NCBI GenBank assembly: GCA_964643965.1
Contig: CAZXVH010000145.1
Location: 1-10,681 of the forward strand
Direction: 5' to 3'
DNA: 10,681 bases
From: GCA-2746795 sp964643965
Lineage (GTDB): Bacteria > Chloroflexota > Anaerolineae > Promineifilales > Promineifilaceae
In this document: piece after piece, positions 1 through 5,870 of the stretch
How the letters are laid out: every line of letters starts with the position of its first letter
How positions within the stretch are numbered: the first letter of the stretch is position 1
Notes under the pieces: model-generated
Database searches by the model: none
What the model was told of the DNA's origin: nothing
The model's input: only the letters and a program-made list of their open reading frames with translations
Translations under genes and position numbers: made by a program

Positions 1-942
<942 letters not shown>

Positions 943-1044
943 AAGTTTAATATCCGTCTATTCAACGGACTACATTTTAACTAATTAATTGACTCGAACT
1001 TCGCAATGTTTCTGTCACTTTTCAATTGTCAAGGTGCTACAAGC
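943..1044 (-). other. pre-16S leader downstream of the last rRNA promoter
   Basis: Expected transcribed leader between the start site of the nearest promoter (about 1044) and the mature 16S 5' end. It holds a boxA-like stretch, CTTGACAATTGAAAAG on the minus strand (1018-1033), which resembles antitermination boxes in rRNA leaders. A small stem TCCGT/ACGGA (953-957 with 965-969, 7-nt loop) lies just before the mature end, where a processing stem would be expected. The boxA assignment is by resemblance only. Confidence 0.5.
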
Positions 1045-1050
1045 CTATCC

Positions 1051-1078
1051 AGTTTAGCAGCTTCTTATTTGCCGTCAA
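1051..1078 (-). promoter_or_regulatory. rRNA promoter P3 (nearest the 16S)
   Basis: On the minus strand TTGACG (1073-1078), 16-bp spacer, TAAACT (1051-1056). Predicted start is near 1044, about 100 bases before the mature 16S. Spacer length and setting match the two promoters further upstream, and the AT-rich stretch before the -35 could act as an UP element. Confidence 0.8.
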
Positions 1079-1091
1079 GAGAAGTTTTTTA

Positions 1092-1210
1092 GGGATTAAA
1101 AAAACGGCTTTTGGGCCGTTTCCTAGCTACTCTATGACTTTGACCAGACTCTGACTTTGTTTTGTTGTTTTGGAGTTCTGCATTCGCAGCGACATCCACT
1201 CGGCTATCAA
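1092..1210 (-). repeat. rRNA leader repeat unit, copy 2
   Basis: This 119-bp stretch is repeated at 1263-1381 with roughly 80% identity by eye and a spacing of about 171 bp. Shared blocks include CCTAGCTACTCTAT, ACTTTGACCA, TTGTTTTGGAGTTC and GCGACATCCA (plus-strand reading). Transcribed toward the 16S, each copy runs from just after a promoter to a terminator-like hairpin placed just before the next promoter, so the repeating unit is promoter, leader, hairpin. Confidence 0.85.
1095..1121 (-). terminator. terminator-like hairpin T2 between P2 and P3
   Basis: On the minus strand stem AAACGGC/GCCGTTT (1115-1121 with 1102-1108, 6-nt loop) is followed by a run of seven T (1104-1098). This has the form of an intrinsic terminator acting on transcripts from P1 and P2 before they reach the 16S. 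It may be overridden by rRNA antitermination or serve in processing. Confidence 0.7.
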
Positions 1211-1222
1211 CCAAGCCCAGTG

Positions 1223-1250
1223 ATTTTAACAGACTTTCGTTTGCTGTCAA
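1223..1250 (-). promoter_or_regulatory. rRNA promoter P2
   Basis: On the minus strand TTGACA (1245-1250), 16-bp spacer, TAAAAT (1223-1228). The -35 is consensus and the -10 is five of six. It lies directly after hairpin T1 and is followed by leader copy 2. Confidence 0.85.
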
Positions 1251-1262
1251 GAGCAATTTTGG

Positions 1263-1381
1263 GGGATTAAAAAACGGCTCTAAAGCCGTTCCCTAGCTAC
1301 TCTATAACTTTGACCAAACTTATGATCTTGTTTTATTGTTTTGGAGTTCCGCATTCACGGCGACATCCATATTGCCATCAA
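1263..1381 (-). repeat. rRNA leader repeat unit, copy 1
   Basis: Upstream partner of the unit at 1092-1210, with the same 119-bp length. It begins about 10 bp after the -10 box of P1 and ends in hairpin T1. Conservation of the leader body as well as the hairpin suggests the transcribed leader has a role, for example loading antitermination factors; that role is inference. Confidence 0.85.
1266..1290 (-). terminator. terminator-like hairpin T1 between P1 and P2
   Basis: On the minus strand a perfect 7-bp stem AACGGCT/AGCCGTT (1284-1290 with 1273-1279, 4-nt loop) is followed directly by TTTTAAT. The base pairs differ from those of T2, yet stem, loop and T-run are kept, which is covariation-like support for function. 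Confidence 0.75.
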
Positions 1382-1390
1382 CAGTTTGTG

Positions 1391-1418
1391 ATTATAGCCA
1401 CCCCCAAAACAATGTCAA
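1391..1418 (-). promoter_or_regulatory. rRNA promoter P1 (distal, full consensus)
   Basis: On the minus strand TTGACA (1413-1418), 16-bp spacer, TATAAT (1391-1396): both hexamers match the sigma70 consensus exactly. It is the furthest of three promoters aimed at the 16S, with a predicted start near 1384. The sequence upstream of the -35 is AT-rich. Confidence 0.9.
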
Positions 1419-1511
1419 GGGATTCGTATGACCAATTTTGGAAATTGCTCACACTCCTAATATGCTACCCGAGCGATCTTGTAAAATGCGAGCCGTTTTC
1501 GCCAGAAACAC

Positions 1512-1535
1512 CGCCGCCACTTTACCCTGGCGGCG
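1512..1535 (-). terminator. possible terminator after the ATPase/AT-hook operon
   Basis: A perfect 8-bp inverted repeat CGCCGCCA/TGGCGGCG (arms 1512-1519 and 1528-1535, 8-nt loop) lies between the stop of the minus-strand operon and rRNA promoter P1. On the minus strand it is followed only by GTGTTTC, not a clean T-run, so termination is plausible but unproven. The rest of 1419-1628 holds one AACGGCCGTA motif (1561) and no gene I can support. Confidence 0.4.
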
Positions 1536-1610
1536 AAAATTTGCGATCATCGACTTTCACAACGGCCGTAATTTTACCTCACTACACGTAATCTCTGTGG
1601 ACACCTATCG

Positions 1611-1641
1611 TAATTATTTATGAGTAGCTCACAAATAATTA
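1611..1641. repeat. AT-rich inverted repeat overlapping a stop codon
   Basis: Arms TAATTATTT (1611-1619) and AAATAATTA (1633-1641) pair perfectly. Inside them TGAG/CTCA pair around the triplet TAG. The TGA stop of the small AT-hook gene (1629-1631) lies in this hairpin. The core TGAGTAGCTCA recurs reversed at 6408-6418 and 10292-10302. No T-run follows, so it is not a standard terminator. Confidence 0.6.
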
Positions 1642-2174
1642 CTAATGAGTTGATTTCTGATTTCAATCAAGGTTAGGGAAGCAGATAATTGGTTGTCTTC
1701 TAAATACTGTGTTAACAGGGCTAAGCCCAAGCTAAAGGTGTCGCTACGAGTCGTGCCATAAGCGGCATTGAGTGTTCCTTGCACACGACCCAATTCTATG
1801 GACTCTTGGGGCGAGAGCCGAATGGAAGTCCATTTCCGTTCTATGCCCTTAGGTGGCAAGGGAAGGTCCCACAATAAATATAATGAATCAAAGTCAGTGA
1901 CGCCTTCAGGGATTTCTCTGTTACGATCTGCGACAGCCTGATGCAATGCTTCTAGCCTGGCGGCCAAAATAGCAACGGCTAAATCGGGCACATCGGCGCG
2001 TACGATATGGGGGGGCAATTCATTGGCTAAATCACGCAAACGGCGCTTTTCTTCGTTAGTCAGAGCCACGTAGACATTCTGTCGGCTGACATCATGTTTC
2101 GGACGTCCTCTTTTGGGTTTTTCTTTTAGTAAGGCAGCCAGAGTACTGTCTTTTTTTTCTGACCGATTATTCAT
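1629..2174 (-). CDS. AT-hook/putative tandem ribbon-helix-helix DNA-binding protein
   Basis: A 181-residue protein with no family name I can give. The N-terminal 30 residues are charged and contain KRGRPK (21-26), an AT-hook core that inserts into the DNA minor groove. Residues 33-80 read as a short strand (VYVALT), a basic helix and a second helix rich in Ala/Leu, the pattern of a ribbon-helix-helix (MetJ/Arc) fold. Residues 115-158 repeat the pattern (TSIRLS, then two helices), so two RHH-like units in one chain are possible; this is inference from residue spacing. There is no signal peptide or membrane segment. The gene lies 34 bp after the ATPase stop on the same strand, which suggests an operon and a working partnership. 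The start has only a weak ribosome site (TAGGTAA), and the upstream gap holds a perfect palindrome ACCTATAGGT (2185-2194). The gene is AT-richer than its surroundings and has no AACGGCCGTT motif. Confidence 0.8.
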   Translation of the reverse strand: MNNRSEKKDSTLAALLKEKPKRGRPKHDVSRQNVYVALTNEEKRRLRDLANELPPHIVRADVPDLAVAILAARLEALHQAVADRNREIPEGVTDFDSLYLLWDLPLPPKGIERKWTSIRLSPQESIELGRVQGTLNAAYGTTRSDTFSLGLALLTQYLEDNQLSASLTLIEIRNQLISNYL

Positions 2175-2184
2175 TGGGATATTT

Positions 2185-2194
2185 ACCTATAGGT
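2185..2194. promoter_or_regulatory. ACCTATAGGT palindrome, candidate operator
   Basis: Perfect 10-bp palindrome with a CTATAG core, 11 bp before the start of the AT-hook gene and inside the gap between the two operon genes. CTATAG also occurs at 2994, 3181, 3188 and 3257, all in this locus, so it may be a binding site for one of the locus proteins. Confidence 0.4.
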
Positions 2195-2208
2195 GAATAA
2201 GTTCAACT

Positions 2209-3078
2209 TTATTCAACTGCTTGACGATAATCGTAGTGCTTCTCCAAGAATTGAGCGACAAATTCTTCAGTTATTTGCAGTTTATCTGTGGCCAATAGTT
2301 CGAGGGAGAGATGAAGGCATAACATGCAAATGCTACGAGGGTATCCTCGAGTCTCACGCCAAATTGGCAAAATGGCTTCGTCAGTAAATAAAGGAGGCAA
2401 TTTGCTGTTCCTGCCAGCGGCCAATAACCGATACTCGATTAATGATTTTGTATCATCTGGTGTAAGCGGGTCTAAAGAAGATCTTGTGGCGACACGATCA
2501 TTGAAATCAGGGACTTCACGTAGATTGATATCTAGTTCGGGCCGACCTAATAGAACTAGTTGATAGGCTTTGCCACCCTGAGGATCACGAAAGTTCAACA
2601 AACGCCGTAATTCAACAAATTGCTCAGGGGCAAGCTCGTGGGCCTCATCTATGATAATTAAGGGCAATATCCCTTTTTCGGTCTGTTCTATTAAGAAGGC
2701 ACGAAATTCGTTGAGCTGATCTTCCGTAGCACGCCTGGTACGCAAATTAAACTCAGCTGCGATACGGCGCAATAATAAAAGCCCACTTTTTTTAGGGGTT
2801 TCGTCGATTTTGGCAGCCACGAAATCCGGGCGACGATGATAGCGGCTGTGAAACCAGGAGGCCAATGTCGTTTTGCCGGTACCTATTTCACCCACTATCA
2901 CAGAGGCTCCCTGCCCGGCTTCAACCATGTAGCTTACTTTGGATAAGGCACGACGGGTTTCTGTGGAGAGATACATAAAACGCGGATCTGCCTCTATAGT
3001 GAATGGCGCTACGACAACGCCTAAGCGATCCCAGTCAGGTTTGTATTGTTCTATATCAAATTCAAATTTATTTGCCAT
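2209..3078 (-). CDS. ExeA/TniB-like AAA+ ATPase
   Basis: A 289-residue P-loop ATPase. The N-terminus has the ExeA-type entry PFTIEADPRFMYLSTETRRAL (split here as PFTIEADPRF and MYLSTETRRAL, 25-44). It is followed by Walker A GEIGTGKTT (63-71), Walker B LIIIDEAH (140-147), sensor-1-like LLGRPEL (176-182), a likely arginine finger R195 in NDRVATRSSL, and sensor-2-like GYPRSI (245-250). This is the layout of the ExeA/TniB/MuB group, which act as secretion ATPases or, more often beside mobile DNA, as ATP-dependent DNA-bound targeting factors. There is no peptidoglycan-binding tail of the ExeA secretion type and no membrane segment, so a DNA role is favoured. The partner gene downstream encodes a DNA-binding protein. 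No transposase is present in the window, which is unusual for a TniB-type helper. No Shine-Dalgarno site precedes the ATG. The gene lacks the AACGGCCGTT motif and is AT-richer than flanking genes. Confidence 0.9.
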   Translation of the reverse strand: MANKFEFDIEQYKPDWDRLGVVVAPFTIEADPRFMYLSTETRRALSKVSYMVEAGQGASVIVGEIGTGKTTLASWFHSRYHRRPDFVAAKIDETPKKSGLLLLRRIAAEFNLRTRRATEDQLNEFRAFLIEQTEKGILPLIIIDEAHELAPEQFVELRRLLNFRDPQGGKAYQLVLLGRPELDINLREVPDFNDRVATRSSLDPLTPDDTKSLIEYRLLAAGRNSKLPPLFTDEAILPIWRETRGYPRSICMLCLHLSLELLATDKLQITEEFVAQFLEKHYDYRQAVE

Positions 3079-3090
3079 ATTAATATCGTA

Positions 3091-3143
3091 TAAGAAGTCA
3101 TGTCTAATTTAAATGTCAATGGGTGTATACAGCACACATTATA
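3091..3143 (-). promoter_or_regulatory. candidate promoters for the ATPase operon
   Basis: Two minus-strand candidates. One is a consensus -10 TATAAT (3138-3143) with a poor -35, giving a leader of about 50 bases. The other is a consensus -35 TTGACA (3114-3119) with a weak -10 (TCTTAT or TTCTTA near 3090-3096), which would give an almost leaderless mRNA, consistent with the missing ribosome site. The sequence alone does not decide between them. Confidence 0.45.
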
Positions 3144-3177
3144 TCACTATTTTAGCCAAAAGAATACACTTTGTCGG

Positions 3178-3196
3178 AATCTATAGGCTATAGATT
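3178..3196. promoter_or_regulatory. double CTATAG inverted repeat, candidate operator
   Basis: Perfect 9-bp arms AATCTATAG and CTATAGATT around a single G. It lies 3 bp before a plus-strand TTGACA and about 35 bp upstream of the TATAAT candidate for the ATPase operon, a suitable position to control either direction. Confidence 0.55.
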
Positions 3197-3198
3197 TG

Positions 3199-3227
3199 TT
3201 GACATAGTATATTATTTTTGTTAGACT
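3199..3227 (+). promoter_or_regulatory. possible plus-strand promoter
   Basis: TTGACA (3199-3204), 17-bp spacer, TAGACT (3222-3227). The -35 is consensus and the -10 is four of six. No gene starts soon after it; the next plus-strand CDS begins at 3597. It may produce a long leader for that gene or an RNA antisense to the candidate small RNA. Confidence 0.35.
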
Positions 3228-3231
3228 GTCG

Positions 3232-3255
3232 CTTGAAGATGTGTATATCCTCAAG
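3232..3255. promoter_or_regulatory. 24-bp imperfect palindrome at the plus-strand start site
   Basis: CTTGA (3232-3236) pairs with TCAAG (3251-3255) and GAT (3238-3240) with ATC (3247-3249), with one mismatch between them and a 6-nt centre. It is followed directly by CTATAGTATATAG (3257-3269), itself an inverted repeat. The position matches an operator covering a start site. Confidence 0.4.
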
Positions 3256-3340
3256 TCTATAGTATATAGGCGCGAGACTAATGCATTCTTTATGGAAGTA
3301 TTGTGCGTCTATTTACAACAACATTTTTTATGTTGTAAAG

Positions 3341-3371
3341 AAAAAGGCCAAGCGTTTTAACGCCTGGCCTT
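3341..3371 (-). terminator. strong intrinsic terminator, minus strand
   Basis: Near-perfect 28-nt hairpin: AAGGCCA/TGGCCTT outer stem (3365-3371 with 3344-3350), one mismatch, then GCGTT/AACGC around a 2-nt loop. On the minus strand it is followed by TTTCTTT. On the plus strand no T-run follows, so the polarity is minus. No protein gene lies upstream of it on that strand, which points to a non-coding transcript. Confidence 0.7.
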
Positions 3372-3486
3372 CATTAGTATAAGCAAGCTACCTAACTCGC
3401 TGGATGAGTGCCGCCAACACCTTCAGCAATATACGCCCCTTAATTGGGGAGGGGGCTTTTTTGCCTCCTGGTAGCTCACTAGCTAG
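3341..3486 (-). ncRNA. candidate structured small RNA, about 145 nt
   Basis: Minus-strand transcription unit without a reading frame. It has a promoter (TTGACA 3515-3520, 17-bp spacer, TATTCT 3492-3497) and a strong terminator at 3371-3341. Between them the RNA would fold as follows. A closing helix pairs AGTGAGCTACC with GGTAGCTTGCT (3480-3470 with 3392-3382, 11 pairs, two of them G-U). Hairpin A1 pairs AGGAGGC with GCCCCCT around six A (3469-3450, one mismatch). Hairpin A2 is CCCC-AATTAA-GGGG (3449-3436). Helix B pairs TTGCTG with CAGCGA (3429-3424 with 3402-3397). This is a multibranched junction closed by a long stem, followed by a separate terminator. It matches no RNA family I recognise (not 6S, SRP, tmRNA or RNase P by their signatures). 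It could also act as a leader for the ATPase operon 260 bp downstream. Confidence 0.45.
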
Positions 3487-3491
3487 GTAAG

Positions 3492-3520
3492 AGAATAGCA
3501 TAGCCAGACATACCTGTCAA
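3492..3520 (-). promoter_or_regulatory. promoter of the candidate small RNA
   Basis: TTGACA (3515-3520), 17-bp spacer, TATTCT (3492-3497) on the minus strand; consensus -35 and a four-of-six -10. Predicted start near 3486. The -35 lies within the inverted repeat at 3506-3554. Confidence 0.55.
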
Positions 3521-3554
3521 TGGTAGTGTGCCATTTTTGGACAGATTTATGTCT
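3506..3554. repeat. nested long inverted repeat upstream of the wHTH gene
   Basis: Three pairs of arms nest within one another: AGACAT/ATGTCT (3506-3511, 3549-3554), CTGTC/GACAG (3514-3518, 3540-3544) and AATGG/CCATT (3519-3523, 3531-3535), around a 7-nt loop TAGTGTG. Arms are separated by small asymmetric bulges. It could be an operator for the divergent transcripts or a DNA hairpin such as an origin or transposon end. Confidence 0.5.
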
Positions 3555-3596
3555 AGTTTGTGCTGCCTGTCTCTTGCCTGGCAAGAAGGGTGAGTT

Positions 3597-4868
3597 GTGA
3601 GCTCAGATAAGAGCACACAAACGGCCGTTTCTCCAGCATTAGCGTTAGCACAGGAGAAGTTATTACGGCTCAGACAGGCTCTCGATGCCAAAAATTCACA
3701 GGGCAAGTCCCTGGCATGGGGCGATCGCGGCCGTTTCCCCTCCCCCCCTCTATCTTCTCTTTTTGAACAAATCATCCATCTTCCACCTCATTTAGGTTGG
3801 GAAAGCGCGCAGGCAACGGCCGTTCTCCGCCAAGAAGAAAAACGTGATGTGTGTGACGCGGTGCATGATGTGCACCAACCAACCATCAGGCGCCACGCAT
3901 CACGGAGCACACCTCAAAAGGAACGTACTCCCTTCATTAAAGTGTATCCCAGCCTGGCGCAGGGAATTATACGCGAAGGACAGGCGGCGGCGGGTCGCGT
4001 GTGGCTGCTACTGCGCTATTTGGATGAAAACGGCCGTGGCTGGGTGACGGAATTTGAGGCGCAAATGCACCTGACGACGAAGACCTCTCCCACCCGCATT
4101 TTTGGCAAACGTCAGTGGCGCAATATTATAAAGAAGGGGGATGGTATTTTCTGGCAGCGGGAAAACGGCCGTTTATGGCTCAATTCTGTAGGGAAAACAG
4201 CAGCAGCATTGGGCGTGTGGCAGCTAAACGGGCAGCCAGTGAAGCTGCCGGTGTCGGGACTGACAGGCAAGATCGGCACAGTACGCGCCCATCTCTATGC
4301 TGCGTTCCACAGCAGCCGCACAGTGGTACGCTCAGGAGACCAGCCACAGTCGAAACCGATTGCCCGCGCCAGTTTGAGCGCCCGCTTCAATATATCCCCG
4401 CGCACACAACGCAGTTATGAGCGCAAAGCACGGATAAAAAGTCACAAGAATTATGCAGTCGGCGCTAAGAACGCTTCTGGGCGTACGGAAAAGGCGGCGT
4501 GGCAGCATGGCACGGCCGTTTTCCCATTTGTTGATCATTTAGGCAAACATGGCCGCCCAGGGGCAAGCTACCTGGCGTGGCAGCTACCGAATCACTACTT
4601 TGGCCCACACCCAGCAGCGTGTCGGGGTCAACAAAAGCGTATCAACCGAGAACTTGCAGACCTGTTTATGAAAGGGATGACGGGGAACGACAATGAGTCG
4701 GTTGATAAAAATACAAGGCGTTTTTGTGACAACGGCCGTTTGGCAGCCAAAGTCTACAACCAAAACCAGGCCGCCCAGGATGTCTACTGGCGCAGCCCAG
4801 GCAAAAACATCTGGCATGTCTTAGAAGCCGAAGAAAGCTCTCTAAAACCTGCAAAAGAGTTTAGTTGA
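3597..4868 (+). CDS. conserved-looking protein with two putative winged-helix domains
   Basis: A 423-residue soluble protein that I cannot assign to a named family. It starts at GTG, preceded by AAGGG (spacing about 8), the best ribosome site in the frame. Residues 1-110 are low in structure and rich in Ala, Gln and Arg. Residues 125-197 read as helices, a turn and paired strands (GRVWLLLRYL, KRQWRNIIKKGDG, IFWQRENGRLWL), typical of a winged helix. Residues 225-282 look like a second HTH (ARASLSARFNISPRTQRSYE). Residues 320-410 hold aromatic and basic motifs (YLAWQLPNHYFG, RGQQKRINRELADL, YWRSPGKNIWHVLE). Two wHTH units plus a basic C-terminus suggest DNA binding, as in replication initiators or transcription factors, but that is inference. 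It is divergent from the ATPase operon across the repeat-rich region. It carries five perfect or one-off ACGGCCGT motifs plus CACGGCCGTT and CGCGGCCGTT variants, unlike the ATPase block, so it looks long resident in this genome. Confidence 0.8.
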   Translation: MSSDKSTQTAVSPALALAQEKLLRLRQALDAKNSQGKSLAWGDRGRFPSPPLSSLFEQIIHLPPHLGWESAQATAVLRQEEKRDVCDAVHDVHQPTIRRHASRSTPQKERTPFIKVYPSLAQGIIREGQAAAGRVWLLLRYLDENGRGWVTEFEAQMHLTTKTSPTRIFGKRQWRNIIKKGDGIFWQRENGRLWLNSVGKTAAALGVWQLNGQPVKLPVSGLTGKIGTVRAHLYAAFHSSRTVVRSGDQPQSKPIARASLSARFNISPRTQRSYERKARIKSHKNYAVGAKNASGRTEKAAWQHGTAVFPFVDHLGKHGRPGASYLAWQLPNHYFGPHPAACRGQQKRINRELADLFMKGMTGNDNESVDKNTRRFCDNGRLAAKVYNQNQAAQDVYWRSPGKNIWHVLEAEESSLKPAKEFS

Positions 4869-4889
4869 TCGGCACAATCTGCGGATCAA
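4865..4889. repeat. small inverted repeat after the wHTH gene
   Basis: TTGATC (4865-4870) and GATCAA (4884-4889) pair around a 13-nt loop, overlapping the stop codon. On the plus strand it is followed by A residues rather than T, so it is not a normal terminator for this gene. Confidence 0.3.
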
Positions 4890-4936
4890 AAAAATTTACG
4901 GAACATGCGGAAATAATTTACCCCCGTTATAGGGAT

Positions 4937-4942
4937 TATGAT
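4937..4942 (+). promoter_or_regulatory. -10-like box before the hydrolase gene
   Basis: TATGAT lies 11 bp before the ATG at 4954, with no clear -35 and no ribosome site within reach (AGGG at 4931-4934 is too far). The arrangement suggests a very short-leader or leaderless mRNA. Confidence 0.35.
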
Positions 4943-4953
4943 ACTATTTGTTC

Positions 4954-5844
4954 ATGGATATTTATACGCTTGACCTCAACTTTCAGAATGTTCCTCAAAC
5001 CATTGCTTCTTACCTGATCAAGGGACCTGATGGGCCGGTGCTGGTAGAGACCGGCCCTGGCTCAACACTTAATAACCTGATAGCGCAACTCGCCGCTCAC
5101 GATGTGCAACCCACCGACATCAAACACATCTTAGTTACACACATTCACTTTGACCATGCTGGCGCCTCTGGCTGGTGGGCGCAGCAGGGAGCGCAGATTT
5201 ACGTGCATCCCTTTGGCGCACCGCATCTTGTTAACCCGGAAAAGCTCATTTCTAGCGCCACGCGCATTTATGGAGATAACATGGATGTGCTTTGGGGCGA
5301 TATTCTGCCTGCTCCGGCCGAAAAAGTAACAATTGTCAACGATGGCGATTTGATTGACGTGGGTGGTTTACAATTCAGGGCCATTGAAACGCCAGGCCAT
5401 GCACGCCACCATCACGTTTACCGCTTGGGTGACGTGGCCTTTACGGGAGATGCAGCTGGTATAAAAATACCTGCTTTCCCGTTGATTGACTTACCGGCTC
5501 CCCCACCGGAATTTGATTTGGAGGCGTGGGAAGCGACGATTAATCGCTTGCTGGCTGAGAATTTTAGCGCCATTTACCCCACCCATTTTGACCGGGTAGA
5601 CAAGGTGACGCCCCATTTCACGGAGTTAAAGCTGCTGCTGCGAGAAGCGACGGCCTGGATAAAAGCAAAAATGGATGCTGACGTAGAACGAGATGATTTA
5701 GTGGCGCAATTCAACGAGTGGAATCGCCGTCGCGCCCGTCAGGTTGGCCTGAATGACGACGCGATTCACCAATACGAAACGGCCAACCCCTGGTATATGT
5801 CTGTGGATGGCATCATGCGCTATTGGCGGAAAAAAGAGGGTTGA
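4954..5844 (+). CDS. MBL-fold metallo-hydrolase
   Basis: A 296-residue cytosolic hydrolase of the metallo-beta-lactamase superfamily, in the glyoxalase-II-like subgroup by shape. Metal ligands are all present: the HxHxDH motif THIHFDHAG (H63, H65, D67, H68), H149 in ETPGHARHH, D166 in FTGDAAG, and H211 in YPTHFDRV. These bind a two-metal centre that activates water for thioester, ester or phosphodiester hydrolysis. The substrate cannot be read from the sequence. A C-terminal helical region (230-296, WIKAKMDADVERDD... and ANPWYMSVDGIMRYW) extends beyond the core and recurs in many MBL proteins of this size. The frame is open to a TTG at 4948; ATG at 4954 is preferred because the protein begins naturally with MDIYTLDLNF, but neither has a good ribosome site. 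The gene has no AACGGCCGTT motif. It converges on the kinase gene with a 26-bp gap and no visible terminator between them. Confidence 0.92.
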   Translation: MDIYTLDLNFQNVPQTIASYLIKGPDGPVLVETGPGSTLNNLIAQLAAHDVQPTDIKHILVTHIHFDHAGASGWWAQQGAQIYVHPFGAPHLVNPEKLISSATRIYGDNMDVLWGDILPAPAEKVTIVNDGDLIDVGGLQFRAIETPGHARHHHVYRLGDVAFTGDAAGIKIPAFPLIDLPAPPPEFDLEAWEATINRLLAENFSAIYPTHFDRVDKVTPHFTELKLLLREATAWIKAKMDADVERDDLVAQFNEWNRRRARQVGLNDDAIHQYETANPWYMSVDGIMRYWRKKEG

Positions 5845-5870
5845 TAAAAATGAAGCTGACAAATCCAGGG

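Noticed and set aside
1310..1623. Plus-strand frames of 93 and 61 residues
   Set aside because: They run antisense through rRNA promoter P1, a leader repeat and a hairpin; no ribosome site or protein-like sequence.
3281..3382. Small plus-strand frame (ATG at 3281, 33 codons)
   Set aside because: No ribosome site, and its last third is the perfect terminator hairpin of the minus strand, which better explains the sequence.
3435..3462. Plus-strand terminator (GC stem then TTTTTT)
   Set aside because: The six T are better read as the loop of an AGGGGGC/GCCTCCT hairpin, part of the minus-strand RNA fold; the stem left for a terminator is poor.
3721..3728. GCGATCGC, the cyanobacterial HIP1 motif
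   Set aside because: It occurs once; the repeated palindrome here is AACGGCCGTT, and this single copy can be chance.
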